Below, piece by piece: positions 44,306 to 53,951 of a DNA stretch of 64,000 nucleotides. The translations under genes were made by a program, and so were the position numbers. Below the pieces are notes generated by a model. The model did no database searches. It saw only the letters and a list, made by a program, of their open reading frames with translations, and was not told the DNA's origin. Numbering within the stretch: position 1 is the stretch's first letter; each line of letters starts with the position of its first letter. Location of the stretch: assembly GCA_021323695.1 (NCBI GenBank), contig JAJPKN010000030.1:1-64000 (forward strand). The letters are read 5' to 3'. This stretch comes from Actinomycetota bacterium. Its GTDB lineage: Bacteria > Actinomycetota > Acidimicrobiia > Acidimicrobiales > Palsa-688.

Positions 44306-45667
44306 ATGATCGACGTGCTGGTGGGCATCGGCTGGCTCGCGCCGTCGCACGTGGAGGAGTGGCGCCAAGGACGCGTCGAGCACCTCGAACGGGTAGCCGA
44401 GGCCAACCTCGCCAAGCTGCCGGCCGCCATGAAGCTCTTCGGAACCTGGGCGGCGGGCCAGGGACTGGTGGCGAGCGAGACCGTCTACGTCGCGCGTACC
44501 CGCGATCGCCGGCCCCTCCGGTTCTCCAATAGCGGCGATCCCGACATCGAGCGTGCCTACCGGGCGCACTGGGCCTCACCCGCGCTGTCCGAGGCGAAGC
44601 GCCGCCGGTCGGCGGAGCGCCAGAGCCGGCCCCCAGACCTGGTGGTGGTCATGCCGCTCAGGGACTGGGCCTGCGCGGAGTGCTCGGGCACCGGTGACCT
44701 GCTGGTCATGGAGGGCCCGGGGCCGCTGTGCCTGGCCTGTGCGGACATGGGCCACCTCGTCTACCTGCCCTCGGGCGACACCGCTCTCACCCGGCGCGCC
44801 AAGAAGGCGAGCGGGCTCTCCGCCGTTGTGGTCCGCTTCAGCCGGTCGAGGCGCCGCTACGAGCGCCAGGGGATCCTCGTCGAAGAGGCGGCTCTCGACC
44901 AAGCCGAGCGGGGGTGCTTGGCCGACGAGGGCGCCCGGGCTCGCCGCCGGAGGCGCGCGGAGGCCCGACGGGCAGGCCAGGACCTCGCCTTCGAGGCGGA
45001 GATGGCAGCCGAGATCGTCCGGCTGTTCCCCGGCTGCCCCGCCACACGCGCCCAAGCGATCGCCCGCCAGGCAGGCGCCCGGGGAAGTGGCCGGGCCGGG
45101 CGCAGCGCGGCAGGTCGGGCGCTCGACCCGCGAGCGGTGACCCTCGCCGTGGCCGCCTCCGTGCGCCACGAGGACACTCGCTACGACGAGCTGCTCGTGC
45201 CGGGCGTTCCTCGAGACGAGGCGCGCGAACAGGTGCGAGGCGAGGTTCAACGCATCCTCGCGAGCTGGCAGGCACCCGAGCCGTGCTGCTCGAGCGAGAT
45301 GATCCCCGTCAAGCCAGCTCCAGCCGCCGCCTCAGCCGGACGATGCGGCAGAGGAGTGGCCCGGCTCCTCCCAGAGGCTCAGCGGTGGCTCGGCAGCAGG
45401 GGCACTTTGGGCCCGGCTGGCTCGCGGCGCACCTGGCGGCTCGGCTTGTCCGGTCGCAGCCCCATGAACCGTGGGTGGCGGAGGCGGCCATCTGGTGTCC
45501 AGTTGCTGAAGGCCACCTCGGCGACGAGGACGGGCTCGGCCCAACGAGCCCCCTTTTCCCTGACCAGCTCGGCAAATGGCGACGAAGGGCGTTCGAGCAA
45601 GGCGAGCTGGGAGCTGAGGGCCTTCAAGGTGGCTCCCGAAAAGCCTGTCCCCACCTTGCCTGCGTAG
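44306..45667 (+). CDS. DUF2293-domain protein with long 3' overlap
   Basis: 453 residues as read. The conserved part runs to about residue 325: SMIDVLVGIGWLAPSHVEEWRQGRV near the start, a CxxC...CxxC zinc site (CAECSGTGDLL...CLAC, about 120-150), a basic helical region, and the DUF2293 end HEDTRYDELLVPGVPRDEAREQV. After that about 125 residues of Pro/Arg/Ser-rich sequence overlap the opposite-strand ligase and look like read-through. Homology also seems to begin before ATG 44306 (VVRAAEAALAARQSVS in frame) but no start codon is available upstream before a stop, so the 5' end may be damaged. Function unknown. Confidence 0.7.
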   Translation: MIDVLVGIGWLAPSHVEEWRQGRVEHLERVAEANLAKLPAAMKLFGTWAAGQGLVASETVYVARTRDRRPLRFSNSGDPDIERAYRAHWASPALSEAKRRRSAERQSRPPDLVVVMPLRDWACAECSGTGDLLVMEGPGPLCLACADMGHLVYLPSGDTALTRRAKKASGLSAVVVRFSRSRRRYERQGILVEEAALDQAERGCLADEGARARRRRRAEARRAGQDLAFEAEMAAEIVRLFPGCPATRAQAIARQAGARGSGRAGRSAAGRALDPRAVTLAVAASVRHEDTRYDELLVPGVPRDEAREQVRGEVQRILASWQAPEPCCSSEMIPVKPAPAAASAGRCGRGVARLLPEAQRWLGSRGTLGPAGSRRTWRLGLSGRSPMNRGWRRRPSGVQLLKATSATRTGSAQRAPFSLTSSANGDEGRSSKASWELRAFKVAPEKPVPTLPA

Positions 45668-46470
45668 CGGAGCCGGCCGCCGTCCCAGTACCCCAGCAGC
45701 AGCGCACCAAAGCCCTGGCGGGCACCGCGGGGGGCAGTGAAGCCGCCTATGACCATCTCCTGGCGGCCCCCGCACTTGAGCTTGCGCCAGTCCGCGCTGC
45801 GCCCGGGCCGGTAGGCCGAGCCCACCCTCTTGGCTACCAGCCCTTCCCAGCCTTGTTCACAGGCCTTGGCCAGGAGCTGGCCAGGCTCGCCTTGCAGCGG
45901 CTCCACCAGCTTTATGTGGCCCCTGCCGGTACCCACCAGCTGGCTCAGCAGGCGCTTCCTCTCCTCGATAGCCAGGTGGCGGACGTCCCGGCCCAACAGC
46001 CAGAGCAAGTCGAAGCACCAGTACTGAGCCTGCGCGGCACCGCCTTGCTGCAGCCCGGCAAAATCCGGCCGGCCGCCCACCATGGCCACCACCTCCCCGT
46101 CCAGCACGAAGTTGCCAGCGGCCAAAGAAGCCAGCTCGGCTGCCAGCCAGGGGAAGCGGTCGTTGTAGGGGAGGCGGTTGCGCGACCAGAGCGAGACCTC
46201 TGGGCCGTTGCGGACAGCGATGCAGCGCAGGCCGTCGAGCTTGGGCTCCAACAGCCAGGCTCCCGGGTGGCCGGCCCCTTGCGCCTCCGGGCTGAGGGGC
46301 AACGTCCCGGCCTGGGCCAGCATGGGGGCCAGGAAGCGAGCCGGTGCCAGCCGGCCCGCGGCCGGGCTGGCCTCGTACTCGTTCGCCTCCTCCCGGGTGA
46401 GCTCCGCCCCGCCGGGCCCGCCCCTTGGTTGCCCGGTGGTCGTCGAAGCTCCCGCCACCGCCGCTACCAC
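45379..46470 (-). CDS. ATP-dependent DNA ligase (LigC/LigD ligase-domain type)
   Basis: About 363 residues. The adenylation motif is LLEPKLDGLRCIAVRNG (Lys about 72), followed by LWSRNRLPYNDRFP, VLDGEVVAM, WEGLVAKRVGSAYRPGRS and WRKLKC, then an OB-fold (GGFTAPRGARQGFGALLLGYW). This is the compact ligase of the NHEJ/base-excision families; no Ku or primase is nearby. The first residues are uncertain because the frame overlaps the previous gene; GTG 46470 is the first start after that stop. Its 3' end overlaps the DUF2293 frame by 289 bases. Confidence 0.88.
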   Translation of the reverse strand: MVAAVAGASTTTGQPRGGPGGAELTREEANEYEASPAAGRLAPARFLAPMLAQAGTLPLSPEAQGAGHPGAWLLEPKLDGLRCIAVRNGPEVSLWSRNRLPYNDRFPWLAAELASLAAGNFVLDGEVVAMVGGRPDFAGLQQGGAAQAQYWCFDLLWLLGRDVRHLAIEERKRLLSQLVGTGRGHIKLVEPLQGEPGQLLAKACEQGWEGLVAKRVGSAYRPGRSADWRKLKCGGRQEMVIGGFTAPRGARQGFGALLLGYWDGGRLRYAGKVGTGFSGATLKALSSQLALLERPSSPFAELVREKGARWAEPVLVAEVAFSNWTPDGRLRHPRFMGLRPDKPSRQVRREPAGPKVPLLPSHR

Positions 46471-46492
46471 CTGCGGCCCGAGGCCACCGGTG

Positions 46493-49450
46493 TCACGGCC
46501 TGCCGGCCAACAGCAGACCGGGGAGCGTGGCGACCCGTCCCACCAGGTCCGGGGCGAGGTGGGAAAGCTGGGCCCGGCAACTGAACCCATCGACCACCAG
46601 GCGGGCGCCGGCCCCGGCGGCACCGTCAGCACCCGCACCAGCCAGGGCCGCCCGCACCTTGGGCACCCACAGCTGCTCACCTATCTTGCGGGACAACGCT
46701 TCGTGCTCGCTACGGAAGCCAAAAGAACCGGCCAAGCCGCAACAGCCGGCGTCGAGCACTTGGGCCTCGTAGCCCAGGCGAGCCAGCACGGCCTGGTCCG
46801 CACCTGTCCCCACCACCGCCCGCTGGTGGCAGTGGGGGTGGACGACAGCTACCCCATTGCCAACCGGGACAGGACGGCTGGGAAGGCGGTCGAGCAGCCC
46901 CGCGGCCATTGCGTGCTCAGAGGGGCTGCGCGCCAGCGCGGCCAGGCGCTCGGCGCGCGGGTCGCCGCCCGGGCCCCCTAGGAGCGCCGGCAGCTCGTGC
47001 CGGAAGGCAGCCAGGCAGCTGGGCTCAGGGACGACCACGGCTACACCTGCGGACACCCAGGGGCCGAGCACGTCCAGCAGCCTTCGCAGCCAGCGCTTGG
47101 CCAGGCCCAACATGCCGCTGTCGTACAGGGTGCGCCCGCAGCAAGCCCACCTGGAGGGCACGGCCACCTGCTCGCCCAGGCGCTGGAAGGCCAAGACCAG
47201 GTCCCGGCCGGCCTGGGGGTAGAAGGCGTCGGTGAAGGTGTCCGGCCAGACCACCACGCTCGAACGTCCCGGGGCGCGGTCCACCAGCCCCCCTCCGGCC
47301 CGCCGGGCCCAGTGGCGCAGGCCCTCCCCGGCGGCCACCTGGGGGACCGGGCGCTTGGCCGTGGTGCCGGCCACCCAGGGCAGCAACCCGCCCGCCCAGC
47401 TGGAGCGACCAGCTGCGTTCGCGGCCCGGGCCAGCGCCGGGGCGGCCGCGCCGACGCGGGCCGCCCAAGGCAACAGGCCCATGGCGTACATCGCTCGGGG
47501 CCGGAGCCGGCGCTGGTAGTAGTGGGACAGGAACTCCGACTTGTAGGTGGCCATGTCCACGTGGGTCGGGCACTCGGCGGCACAGGCCTTGCAGGAAAGG
47601 CACAGCTCGAGGGCGGCGCGCACCTCCTCGTTGCGCCAGGTGGTGGGGGTCAGCTCCCCCCGGAACATCTCCACCAGCAGCTTGGCCCGCCCCCTGGTCG
47701 AGTGGACCTCGTCCTGGGTGGCCCGGAACGACGGGCACATGCTGGCCGCGTCCTCCCGCCGGCAGCGCCCGACGCCCACGCAGCGCTGCGCGGCCTGGAG
47801 CAGGGAGCCCCCGTCGGCGCCGAAGCGGTAACCGCTTGGGCGCAGCCCAACCGGCTCGCTCAAGCCCAGGTAACGGATGTTGGAGTCGAGCGGGTAGGGG
47901 TCGACCACCTTGCCCGGGTTCATCAGGCCGTCTGGGTCCCAGATAGCCTTGAAGCGCCGGAACGCCTCCAGCAGTTCCTCGCCGAACATGGTCCCCAGCA
48001 GCTCGGCTCGGCTCTGGCCATCCCCGTGCTCGCCCGACAACGACCCCCCGAGCGCCACCACGAGCTCGGCGGCCGCGCTGACATAGGAGCGGTAGCCACG
48101 CAGGCCAGCCGAGGTCCAAAGGTCGAAGTTGTTGCGGGTGTGCACGCACCCCTGGCCGAAGTGCCCGTACCACGCACCGGAGTACCCATAGCGCGACCAC
48201 AGCCGGGTGATGCCCCGCAGGTACTCGGCCAGCCGCTCAGGAGCCACAGCCGCATCTTCCCAGCCTTCCAGGTTGTGGCCGCCGTCGAGCCGGATGGCAG
48301 TGGCGCCCAGCCCGGACTCCCGCACCGCCCACAGCCGCCTCTGGTCAGCCGGCCCCTCGTAGCAGCGCCAGGTAGCTGGCTCAGGCAGGTCCTTCACCAG
48401 CTGGTCGGCTCGTTCCCTGGCTTCGTCGAGCTCGCCCCCGCCCAGCTCGGCCAGCAGCCAGCCGCCCCCTTCGGGCAGCAGGGCGAGCCCGGCGGTTCCC
48501 AGGCCGTGGGCGACCATCTGGTCGACCAGGGTGCGGTCGAAGCCCTCCAGCGCCAGCAACGGGTGGGCCAGCAGCCCCGGCACCGCCTCGGCCGCCGCCA
48601 ACACGTCCGGGAAACCTATGGCCACCAGCAACCGCCGGGACGGGCTCGTCACCAGGCGCACGGTTGCCTCGGTGAAAAGGGCACACGTGGACTCGGTCCC
48701 GACCAGGGCGCGAGCCACCTGAAAGCCGCGCTCGTCAGCCAGCTCGTCCAGGTTGTACCCGCTCACCCTCCTCGGGATGGCTGGGTACCTCTGGCGGACC
48801 AGGGCCCCGTAACGGGCGTCGAGGCCCTCCAGCCCGGCGAGCACACGGCCCAGGGTGCCGCCCCCGGCCCGGGCCTCGGCCCTCTGCTGGCGGCTGAAGG
48901 CCCCCACCTCCAGCTCCTCGCCACCGGCCAGGACGACCTGCAGTCGCTCCACGTTGTCAGAGGTCTTCCCGGCGTACAGCCCATGGGTACCGCAGGCGTT
49001 GTTGCCGATCATGCCCCCGAGGGTGCACCAAGCATGGGTGGCCGGGTCGGGCCCGAAGGTGAGCCCGTAGCGCTCAGCAGCGCGCCGGAGGTCGTCTAGC
49101 ACCACTCCCGGCTCGACGCGCGCCAGCCCGCGCTCGGGGTCCAGCTGGCGGATGCGGCGCATGTGCCTCGAGGTGTCGATGACCACGGCCTCGTTGCACG
49201 CCTGGCCGGCCAGGCTGGTCCCCGCTCCCCGGGCCAACAGGGGGGCACCGGCCTCGGCCGCCAGGCGGGCGGCGGCGACGACGTCGTCGTGGTCGACGGG
49301 GAAGACCACCCCCAGCGGTGCCTGGCGGTAGTTGGACGAGTCGGTCGAGTAGGCCGCCCGGACCTGGGCGTCGAAACGCACCTCCCCTCGCAGGGCCCGG
49401 GCCAACTGGCGCGCCAGGGCGGCCCGCTGGCGCTCACCCAGCACCCCCAT
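46493..49450 (-). CDS. FAD-linked oxidase/Fe-S oxidoreductase fusion (D-2-hydroxyacid dehydrogenase type)
   Basis: 985 residues. The N-terminal PCMH FAD domain has YSTDSSNYRQAPLGVVFP, then GAGTSLAGQACN and GGMIGNNACGTHG; FAD-oxidase C follows with HTRNNFDLWTSAG and GSLSGEHGDGQSRAELLG. Then two Fe-S clusters (CVGVGRCRREDAASMCPS about 570 and CLSCKACAAECPTHVDM about 625) and CCG-type motifs (WACCGRTLYDSGM, DAGCCGLAGSFGF). The layout equals GlcD plus GlcF in one chain, as in D-lactate or D-2-hydroxyglutarate dehydrogenases that pass electrons to quinone. Downstream of sucCD, 6 bases apart, with GAGGGG before the ATG. Substrate unknown. Confidence 0.9.
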   Translation of the reverse strand: MGVLGERQRAALARQLARALRGEVRFDAQVRAAYSTDSSNYRQAPLGVVFPVDHDDVVAAARLAAEAGAPLLARGAGTSLAGQACNEAVVIDTSRHMRRIRQLDPERGLARVEPGVVLDDLRRAAERYGLTFGPDPATHAWCTLGGMIGNNACGTHGLYAGKTSDNVERLQVVLAGGEELEVGAFSRQQRAEARAGGGTLGRVLAGLEGLDARYGALVRQRYPAIPRRVSGYNLDELADERGFQVARALVGTESTCALFTEATVRLVTSPSRRLLVAIGFPDVLAAAEAVPGLLAHPLLALEGFDRTLVDQMVAHGLGTAGLALLPEGGGWLLAELGGGELDEARERADQLVKDLPEPATWRCYEGPADQRRLWAVRESGLGATAIRLDGGHNLEGWEDAAVAPERLAEYLRGITRLWSRYGYSGAWYGHFGQGCVHTRNNFDLWTSAGLRGYRSYVSAAAELVVALGGSLSGEHGDGQSRAELLGTMFGEELLEAFRRFKAIWDPDGLMNPGKVVDPYPLDSNIRYLGLSEPVGLRPSGYRFGADGGSLLQAAQRCVGVGRCRREDAASMCPSFRATQDEVHSTRGRAKLLVEMFRGELTPTTWRNEEVRAALELCLSCKACAAECPTHVDMATYKSEFLSHYYQRRLRPRAMYAMGLLPWAARVGAAAPALARAANAAGRSSWAGGLLPWVAGTTAKRPVPQVAAGEGLRHWARRAGGGLVDRAPGRSSVVVWPDTFTDAFYPQAGRDLVLAFQRLGEQVAVPSRWACCGRTLYDSGMLGLAKRWLRRLLDVLGPWVSAGVAVVVPEPSCLAAFRHELPALLGGPGGDPRAERLAALARSPSEHAMAAGLLDRLPSRPVPVGNGVAVVHPHCHQRAVVGTGADQAVLARLGYEAQVLDAGCCGLAGSFGFRSEHEALSRKIGEQLWVPKVRAALAGAGADGAAGAGARLVVDGFSCRAQLSHLAPDLVGRVATLPGLLLAGRP

Positions 49451-49456
49451 GGCCCC

Positions 49457-50341
49457 TCAGAGAGACCGCACGATGTCTGCCATCAGCTGGCCGGCTTCGG
49501 TCGGGTTCTGGGCGACCTTGGCCCCCGCCGAGCGCAGGGCCGCCATCTTGGCCTGAGCTGTGCCCGTGCCTCCAGAGATGATGGCCCCGGCGTGGCCCAT
49601 CCGCCGGCCGGGGGGAGCAGTGACACCGGCTATGTAGGCGACCACCGGCTTGGACAGCTCCCGGGCGATGTAGTCGGCGGCCTGCTCTTCGTCGGTGCCA
49701 CCGATCTCGCCGATAAGCATCACGGCCCGGGTCTCGGGGTCAGCCTCGAAAGCTTCCAGGCAGTCGACGAAGCTGGTGCCGGGCACTGGGTCGCCGCCTA
49801 TGCCCACACAGGTGGTGACCCCGATGCCCATCTGCTTGAGCTCGTACAGTGCCTGGTAGGTCAGGGTGCCGCTCCGGCTGACGATGCCTACTGGCCCGCC
49901 CGCCAGGGCCACCTCGCCGTCGGTTATGCCGATGTTGCACCGGCCAGGGCTGATCACCCCCGGGCAATTGGGGCCTATCAACCGGGCCGAGGGGTAGTCG
50001 CGCTTGAGCAGGTTGTAGACACGTGCTTCGTCCTGGGCCGGGATCCCCTCGGTTATGCAGACGATCACCTCCATGCCCGCCGAAGCCGCTTCGATTATCG
50101 ACGCCGGGGCCACCCGAGCGGGGACGGCTATGAAGCTGGCCTGCGCGCCGGTGGCCTCCCGCGCCTGGGCGGCATTCGCAAAGACCGGGATCCCCTCCAC
50201 TTCTTGGCCGCCCTTGGCCGGGTTCACGCCAGCCACCACCTTGGTCCCATAGGCGCGGTTGCGAAGCCCGTGGAAGCGGGCCTGGCCGCCGGTCAGGCCG
50301 TGGACCACCACCTTGGTCGACTCGTCGACGAAGATGCTCAT
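49457..50341 (-). CDS. sucD: Succinyl-CoA synthetase alpha subunit
   Basis: 294 residues. [20 protein letters not shown] binds CoA, and [20 protein letters not shown] contains the phosphohistidine (GHAGAI). [18 protein letters not shown] and [18 protein letters not shown] are typical. It forms the heterodimer with SucC in the TCA cycle. ATG overlaps the sucC stop by 4 bases. Confidence 0.97.
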   Translation of the reverse strand: MSIFVDESTKVVVHGLTGGQARFHGLRNRAYGTKVVAGVNPAKGGQEVEGIPVFANAAQAREATGAQASFIAVPARVAPASIIEAASAGMEVIVCITEGIPAQDEARVYNLLKRDYPSARLIGPNCPGVISPGRCNIGITDGEVALAGGPVGIVSRSGTLTYQALYELKQMGIGVTTCVGIGGDPVPGTSFVDCLEAFEADPETRAVMLIGEIGGTDEEQAADYIARELSKPVVAYIAGVTAPPGRRMGHAGAIISGGTGTAQAKMAALRSAGAKVAQNPTEAGQLMADIVRSL

Positions 50342-51486
50342 TGCCCACCGCCAGCCAGCTCTACGGCGAGACGGGCAGCACCCATCATGCTGGGCGAGAC
50401 GACCAGCATGTCGCTGGCAGCCGCCCGTAGCACCTCGCGGCCCTCGGCGGCGTTGGTGCCGTCCAGGCGCACCACCACCGGCACTTTCACCTCGGCCTGG
50501 CCCAGGGCGGCGACGATGCCCTTGGCCACCTCCTCACCCCTCGTTATGCCGCCGAACACATTGACGAAAATGGAGCGGACGTTCGGGTCAGAGCTGATGA
50601 CCGACAACGCATTGGCCATCACCTCAGAGCTCGCCCCCCCGCCTATGTCCAAGAAGTTGGCTGGCCTGCCACCCACCTGGTTGACCACGTCGCAGGTGCT
50701 CATGGCCAGCCCGGCACCGTTGGCGATGATGCCCACGGACCCGTCGAGCCCGACGTACTGCAAGCCCAGCTCCCGGGCGCGCCGCTCACGGCTGTCCAGG
50801 TCCTCCGCCTCGCGGAAGCCCTCCCACTCGGGGTGGCGGAAGGCGGCATTGTCGTCCAGGGTCACCTTGGCGTCGAGCGCCAGCACCTGCCCGCCGGCAG
50901 CCAGCACCAACGGGTTGACCTCCACCAGGTCGGCGTCCCCGTCGACGAAGCAGCGGTACAGCCTCACCAGTACAGCTGCCGCTGGCTCCTGGGCTGCCTC
51001 GTCCAGGGCTGCCTGCTGCACCAGGCGTGACGCCTCGGCCTCGCCAAAGCCTTCCACCGGGTCGACCTGGGCCCGGGCGACCGCCTGAGGGTCGCTAGAG
51101 GCAACTTCTTCGATGTCCACCCCCCCTCGGGCCGAGACCAGGGCGAGGTGGGCCTTGGCCCTGCGGTCCAGGGTGAAGCTGGCGTAGTACTCCCGGACGA
51201 CCTCCGAAGCGCGCTCGACCCAGAGCGCCTTGACCACATGGCCACGTATGGCCATGCCCAGGATCTGCCCGGCCACCTGTTCGGCCTCGCCAGCGTCCCG
51301 GGCCAGCTTGACCCCCCCTGCCTTACCGCGGCCCCCCACGCGGACCTGGGCCTTTATGGCCACCGGGTAGCCCAGTTGGTTGGCCCGCTCCCGCGCCTCA
51401 GCCGGGGACACGGCCACTGCCCCGTCCGGGACAGGTACCCCGTAGCGGGCAAGGTACTGCTTGCCTTGGTACTCGAACAGGTCCAC
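50338..51486 (-). CDS. sucC: Succinyl-CoA synthetase beta subunit
   Basis: 382 residues. MDLFEYQGKQYLARYGVPVPDG opens the ATP-grasp domain; GRGKAGGVKLARD (glycine loop) and the C-terminal ligase domain with LDIGGGASSEVMANAL, FVNVFGGITRGEEVAKGI and VVRLDGTNAAEGREVL follow. GGAGG lies 7 bases before GTG 51486. Operon sucC-sucD-FAD oxidoreductase. Confidence 0.97.
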   Translation of the reverse strand: MDLFEYQGKQYLARYGVPVPDGAVAVSPAEARERANQLGYPVAIKAQVRVGGRGKAGGVKLARDAGEAEQVAGQILGMAIRGHVVKALWVERASEVVREYYASFTLDRRAKAHLALVSARGGVDIEEVASSDPQAVARAQVDPVEGFGEAEASRLVQQAALDEAAQEPAAAVLVRLYRCFVDGDADLVEVNPLVLAAGGQVLALDAKVTLDDNAAFRHPEWEGFREAEDLDSRERRARELGLQYVGLDGSVGIIANGAGLAMSTCDVVNQVGGRPANFLDIGGGASSEVMANALSVISSDPNVRSIFVNVFGGITRGEEVAKGIVAALGQAEVKVPVVVRLDGTNAAEGREVLRAAASDMLVVSPSMMGAARLAVELAGGGQ

Positions 51487-51531
51487 TCCCAGGCCTCCTC
51501 CCGGGCCTGGCCGCCGCGGCCGACCGTTCGG

Positions 51532-52257
51532 TCAGCGGAACGACGCGGTCGCCAGGGTCCTTCCGTCGGAGGCCACGATACGCGCTCCGGTCACCTTCCA
51601 CAGCGGGGCCTGCACCGCCGCACCCCAGTAACCAAAGCCGCGCACAAGGTTCACGCTCCCCACCTGTACCTCCTGGCCACCTTGCTCGACCAGGAAGCAG
51701 CCCACGACCCCGCTGCCCTGGCCCAGGTCAACGGTCATGAAGACCCACACCGGCCGCCCCCAGGAGATGAACACCTCTCCCAGGTCCCCCCGCCGAGCCG
51801 GGCTGTGGAAGCTGGCCCAGGAAACGGAAGCCTTCGCGGCAGGTGAGGCGGAGGGCACCTGGGTGCTGGAGCCGATAGCCCAACCCCCTCCCCCCGCGGC
51901 CAGCACGAGGGCCACGCCGGCAGCCACCGGCACCCAGGCGCGCCGCCACCATGGCCCGGTACCCGGGCGCCTGCTCCGGGAGGGAGCCCGTGCGTCGGGC
52001 GCTTGCAGGCGGGCAGCCACCCGGCTCTCGAAGCCCACCGGCGGCTCTACCGGCGGCACCAGCTCGAAGAGGGCGTCGCCCACCGTGCTCAGGCTGTCGA
52101 CTTCCTTTTGGCAGTCGAGACAGTGCTCCAGGTGCATGAGCGCACGGGCCCTGTCCGCCCCCGAGAGCACCCCCAGGGCCAGCTCGGCGGCACTGTCCCT
52201 CAGCCCGTCGCAGTCCATCTCGCCCATCGGGCTCATGGGCTCGCTCATCGGGCTCAT
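51532..52257 (-). CDS. RskA-like transmembrane anti-sigma factor
   Basis: 241 residues. An N-terminal zf-HC2-like segment (LGVLSGADRARALMHLEHCLDCQKEV) contains H-X2-C-X2-C. One transmembrane helix (WVPVAAGVALVLAAGGGGWAIG, about 108-130) is followed by an extracellular RskA-type domain (VSWASFHSPARRGDLGEVFIS to ARIVASDGRTLATASF). It would hold the co-encoded sigma factor at the membrane. The first ATG overlaps the sigma stop; four more in-frame ATGs follow within 40 bases in a short repeat, so the real start is unclear. Confidence 0.88.
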   Translation of the reverse strand: MSPMSEPMSPMGEMDCDGLRDSAAELALGVLSGADRARALMHLEHCLDCQKEVDSLSTVGDALFELVPPVEPPVGFESRVAARLQAPDARAPSRSRRPGTGPWWRRAWVPVAAGVALVLAAGGGGWAIGSSTQVPSASPAAKASVSWASFHSPARRGDLGEVFISWGRPVWVFMTVDLGQGSGVVGCFLVEQGGQEVQVGSVNLVRGFGYWGAAVQAPLWKVTGARIVASDGRTLATASFR

Positions 52258-52261
52258 GGGC
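52218..52261 (-). repeat. Short repeat giving five in-frame ATGs at the anti-sigma start
   Basis: ATGAGCCCGATG occurs twice; in-frame ATGs are at 52257, 52248, 52236, 52227 and 52218. Unlike the hpt ladder, the units carry no good Shine-Dalgarno. Confidence 0.75.
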
Positions 52262-52832
52262 CTACCCCTTGGCTGGCCAGGGACGCTCGTAGCTTGCTCA
52301 TGGCCGCCCGGAGCCTGGTCTTGGCCGTACCGAGCGGCACTCCCTCGGCCTCGGCCACCTCGGCGGCGCTGAAGCCCCGGAAGGCAGCCAGCACCAGGGC
52401 GCGTGACTGTTCCGGGGGGAGCGCCGCCAAGGCCCGGCGCAGCCGGGCACCCGAATCAGAGGCAACTGCCTCCATCTCCGGGCCGCGCGCCAAGCTGGCC
52501 AGCTGCTCCACGGCCCCCGCACCCTCGCTGGCCCGGCGGCGCCGGGCCCGCACCTGGTCGATGGCCAGGTTGCGGGTGATGGTGAGCAACCACGCCTGCA
52601 CCGGGCCCCTCCGGGCGTCGTACATGCGGGCGTGGCGCCAGGCCCGCTCGAAGGCCTGCTGGGCCACCTCCTCGGCCAGTTCCCTCTCGCCGGTCATGGC
52701 CAGGGCCGCGCCGAAAACCTTGCCCTGGAAGCGCCGGACGAACGCGGTGGCAGCATCGGGGTCGTTGACGGCCAAGCCACTGAGCAGAGCTTCGTCACCC
52801 AGAGGCTCGTCTGGCCTCCTGCGAGCAGCCAC
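52254..52832 (-). CDS. ECF RNA polymerase sigma factor
   Basis: 192 residues from GTG 52832. Region 2: AATAFVRRFQGKVFGAALAM, ELAEEVAQQAFERAWRHARM, AWLLTITRNLAIDQVRARRRR; region 4: LPPEQSRALVLAAFRGFSAAEVAEAEGVPLGTAKTRLRAAMSKL. The group resembles SigK-type factors controlled by RskA-like anti-sigmas. The start may also be TTG 52838. Divergent from the alcohol dehydrogenase with only about 45 bases between, which overlap the likely promoter elements TAGCGT/TACCGT. Confidence 0.9.
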   Translation of the reverse strand: MAARRRPDEPLGDEALLSGLAVNDPDAATAFVRRFQGKVFGAALAMTGERELAEEVAQQAFERAWRHARMYDARRGPVQAWLLTITRNLAIDQVRARRRRASEGAGAVEQLASLARGPEMEAVASDSGARLRRALAALPPEQSRALVLAAFRGFSAAEVAEAEGVPLGTAKTRLRAAMSKLRASLASQGVGP

Positions 52833-52881
52833 AACCAACGGTACGCTACAGGCAGCCTGATGGTTTGCCGGAGGTGGGTTG

Positions 52882-53901
52882 ATGGGAAGAGCCGATCGGC
52901 TGCAGGCTTGGGCGGTCGACCAGCCCGGCCCGGTGAGCACCCACCCTTTGGCCGCCGTCGAGCGGCCGGTGCCCGAGCCGGCCGCCCACCAGCTCTTGGT
53001 GCGGGTCGAGGCGTGCGGCGTCTGCCGGACCGACCTCCACCTGGCCGAAGGCGACCTGCCCCCAAAGCGCCACCTGGTCGTCCCTGGCCACGAGGTGGTC
53101 GGAGTGGTCGAAGCGGCCGGTGAGAGCACCAGCCGGTTCCAGCCGGGGGACCGCGTCGGTGTCGCCTGGCTGGGAGGCACCTGCGGCCGCTGCCGGTTTT
53201 GCACCACCGGGCGGGAGAACCTCTGCGTGGCACCCACGTTCACGAGCTGGGACGTGGACGGGGGCTACGCGACCTACACAGTGGCCGACGAGCGCTACGT
53301 GTACCGGCTGGCGCCCTCCCTGCCGGCGGCCAGCGCCGCCCCGTTGTTGTGCGCCGGGATCATCGGTTACCGGGCCTGGCTCAGGACCGGCCTCGGCCCC
53401 GGGGGCCGTCTCGGGATCTACGGCTTCGGGGGGTCGGCCCACCTGACCGCCCAGGTCGCGATCGCCCAAGGCGCCCGCGTCCACGTTGTGACCCGCTCGC
53501 CGGCCGCCCGCTCGCTCGCCCTCGAGCTGGGCGCGTCCTCCGCGGTCGAGGCTGGGCCGCTGGACGAACCGCTCGACGCGGCCATCGTCTTCGCCCCGGC
53601 AGGCGAGCTGGTGCCCCTGGCCTTGGAGGCCCTCGACCGAGGAGGGCGCGTGGTGGTGGCCGGGATCCACCTCTCCGACATACCCCCCCTCAACTACCAG
53701 CGCCACCTTTTCCAGGAGCGGTCACTGGCCAGCGTGACGGCCAACACCCGCGCCGACGGCCAGGAGTTCTTGGACCTGGCGGCCAGGACCGGCATCAAGG
53801 TCACCACCAGCAACTACGGGCTGGAGGAGGCCAACCGTGCCCTGCTGGACCTGGCCCAGGGCCGTGTCCGGGGGGCGGCGGTGCTGCTGGCCCCAAGCTG
53901 A
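52882..53901 (+). CDS. Zinc-dependent alcohol dehydrogenase (MDR family)
   Basis: 339 residues. The catalytic zinc site is [12 protein letters not shown] (about 45-56) with GHEVVG (about 73); the structural zinc lobe is [17 protein letters not shown] (four Cys, about 98-114). The Rossmann part is [17 protein letters not shown] (about 180), followed by [19 protein letters not shown]. It oxidises alcohols with NAD(P)+; the substrate is not evident. A very good Shine-Dalgarno (GGAGG, 7 bases) precedes ATG 52882. It may be under the control of the divergent sigma factor (inference from position). Confidence 0.92.
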   Translation: MGRADRLQAWAVDQPGPVSTHPLAAVERPVPEPAAHQLLVRVEACGVCRTDLHLAEGDLPPKRHLVVPGHEVVGVVEAAGESTSRFQPGDRVGVAWLGGTCGRCRFCTTGRENLCVAPTFTSWDVDGGYATYTVADERYVYRLAPSLPAASAAPLLCAGIIGYRAWLRTGLGPGGRLGIYGFGGSAHLTAQVAIAQGARVHVVTRSPAARSLALELGASSAVEAGPLDEPLDAAIVFAPAGELVPLALEALDRGGRVVVAGIHLSDIPPLNYQRHLFQERSLASVTANTRADGQEFLDLAARTGIKVTTSNYGLEEANRALLDLAQGRVRGAAVLLAPS

Positions 53902-53951
53902 GCGCTCCGGGGTGCCGCCGGTGGGCCACGGGAGCCGTAGGCGGGGCAGGG

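Noticed and set aside
44196-44306. GTG-started 36-residue ORF overlapping the DUF2293 start as ATGA
   Set aside because: The alternative frame over the same bases encodes sequence resembling the DUF2293 N-terminus, so the short ORF is probably a shadow.
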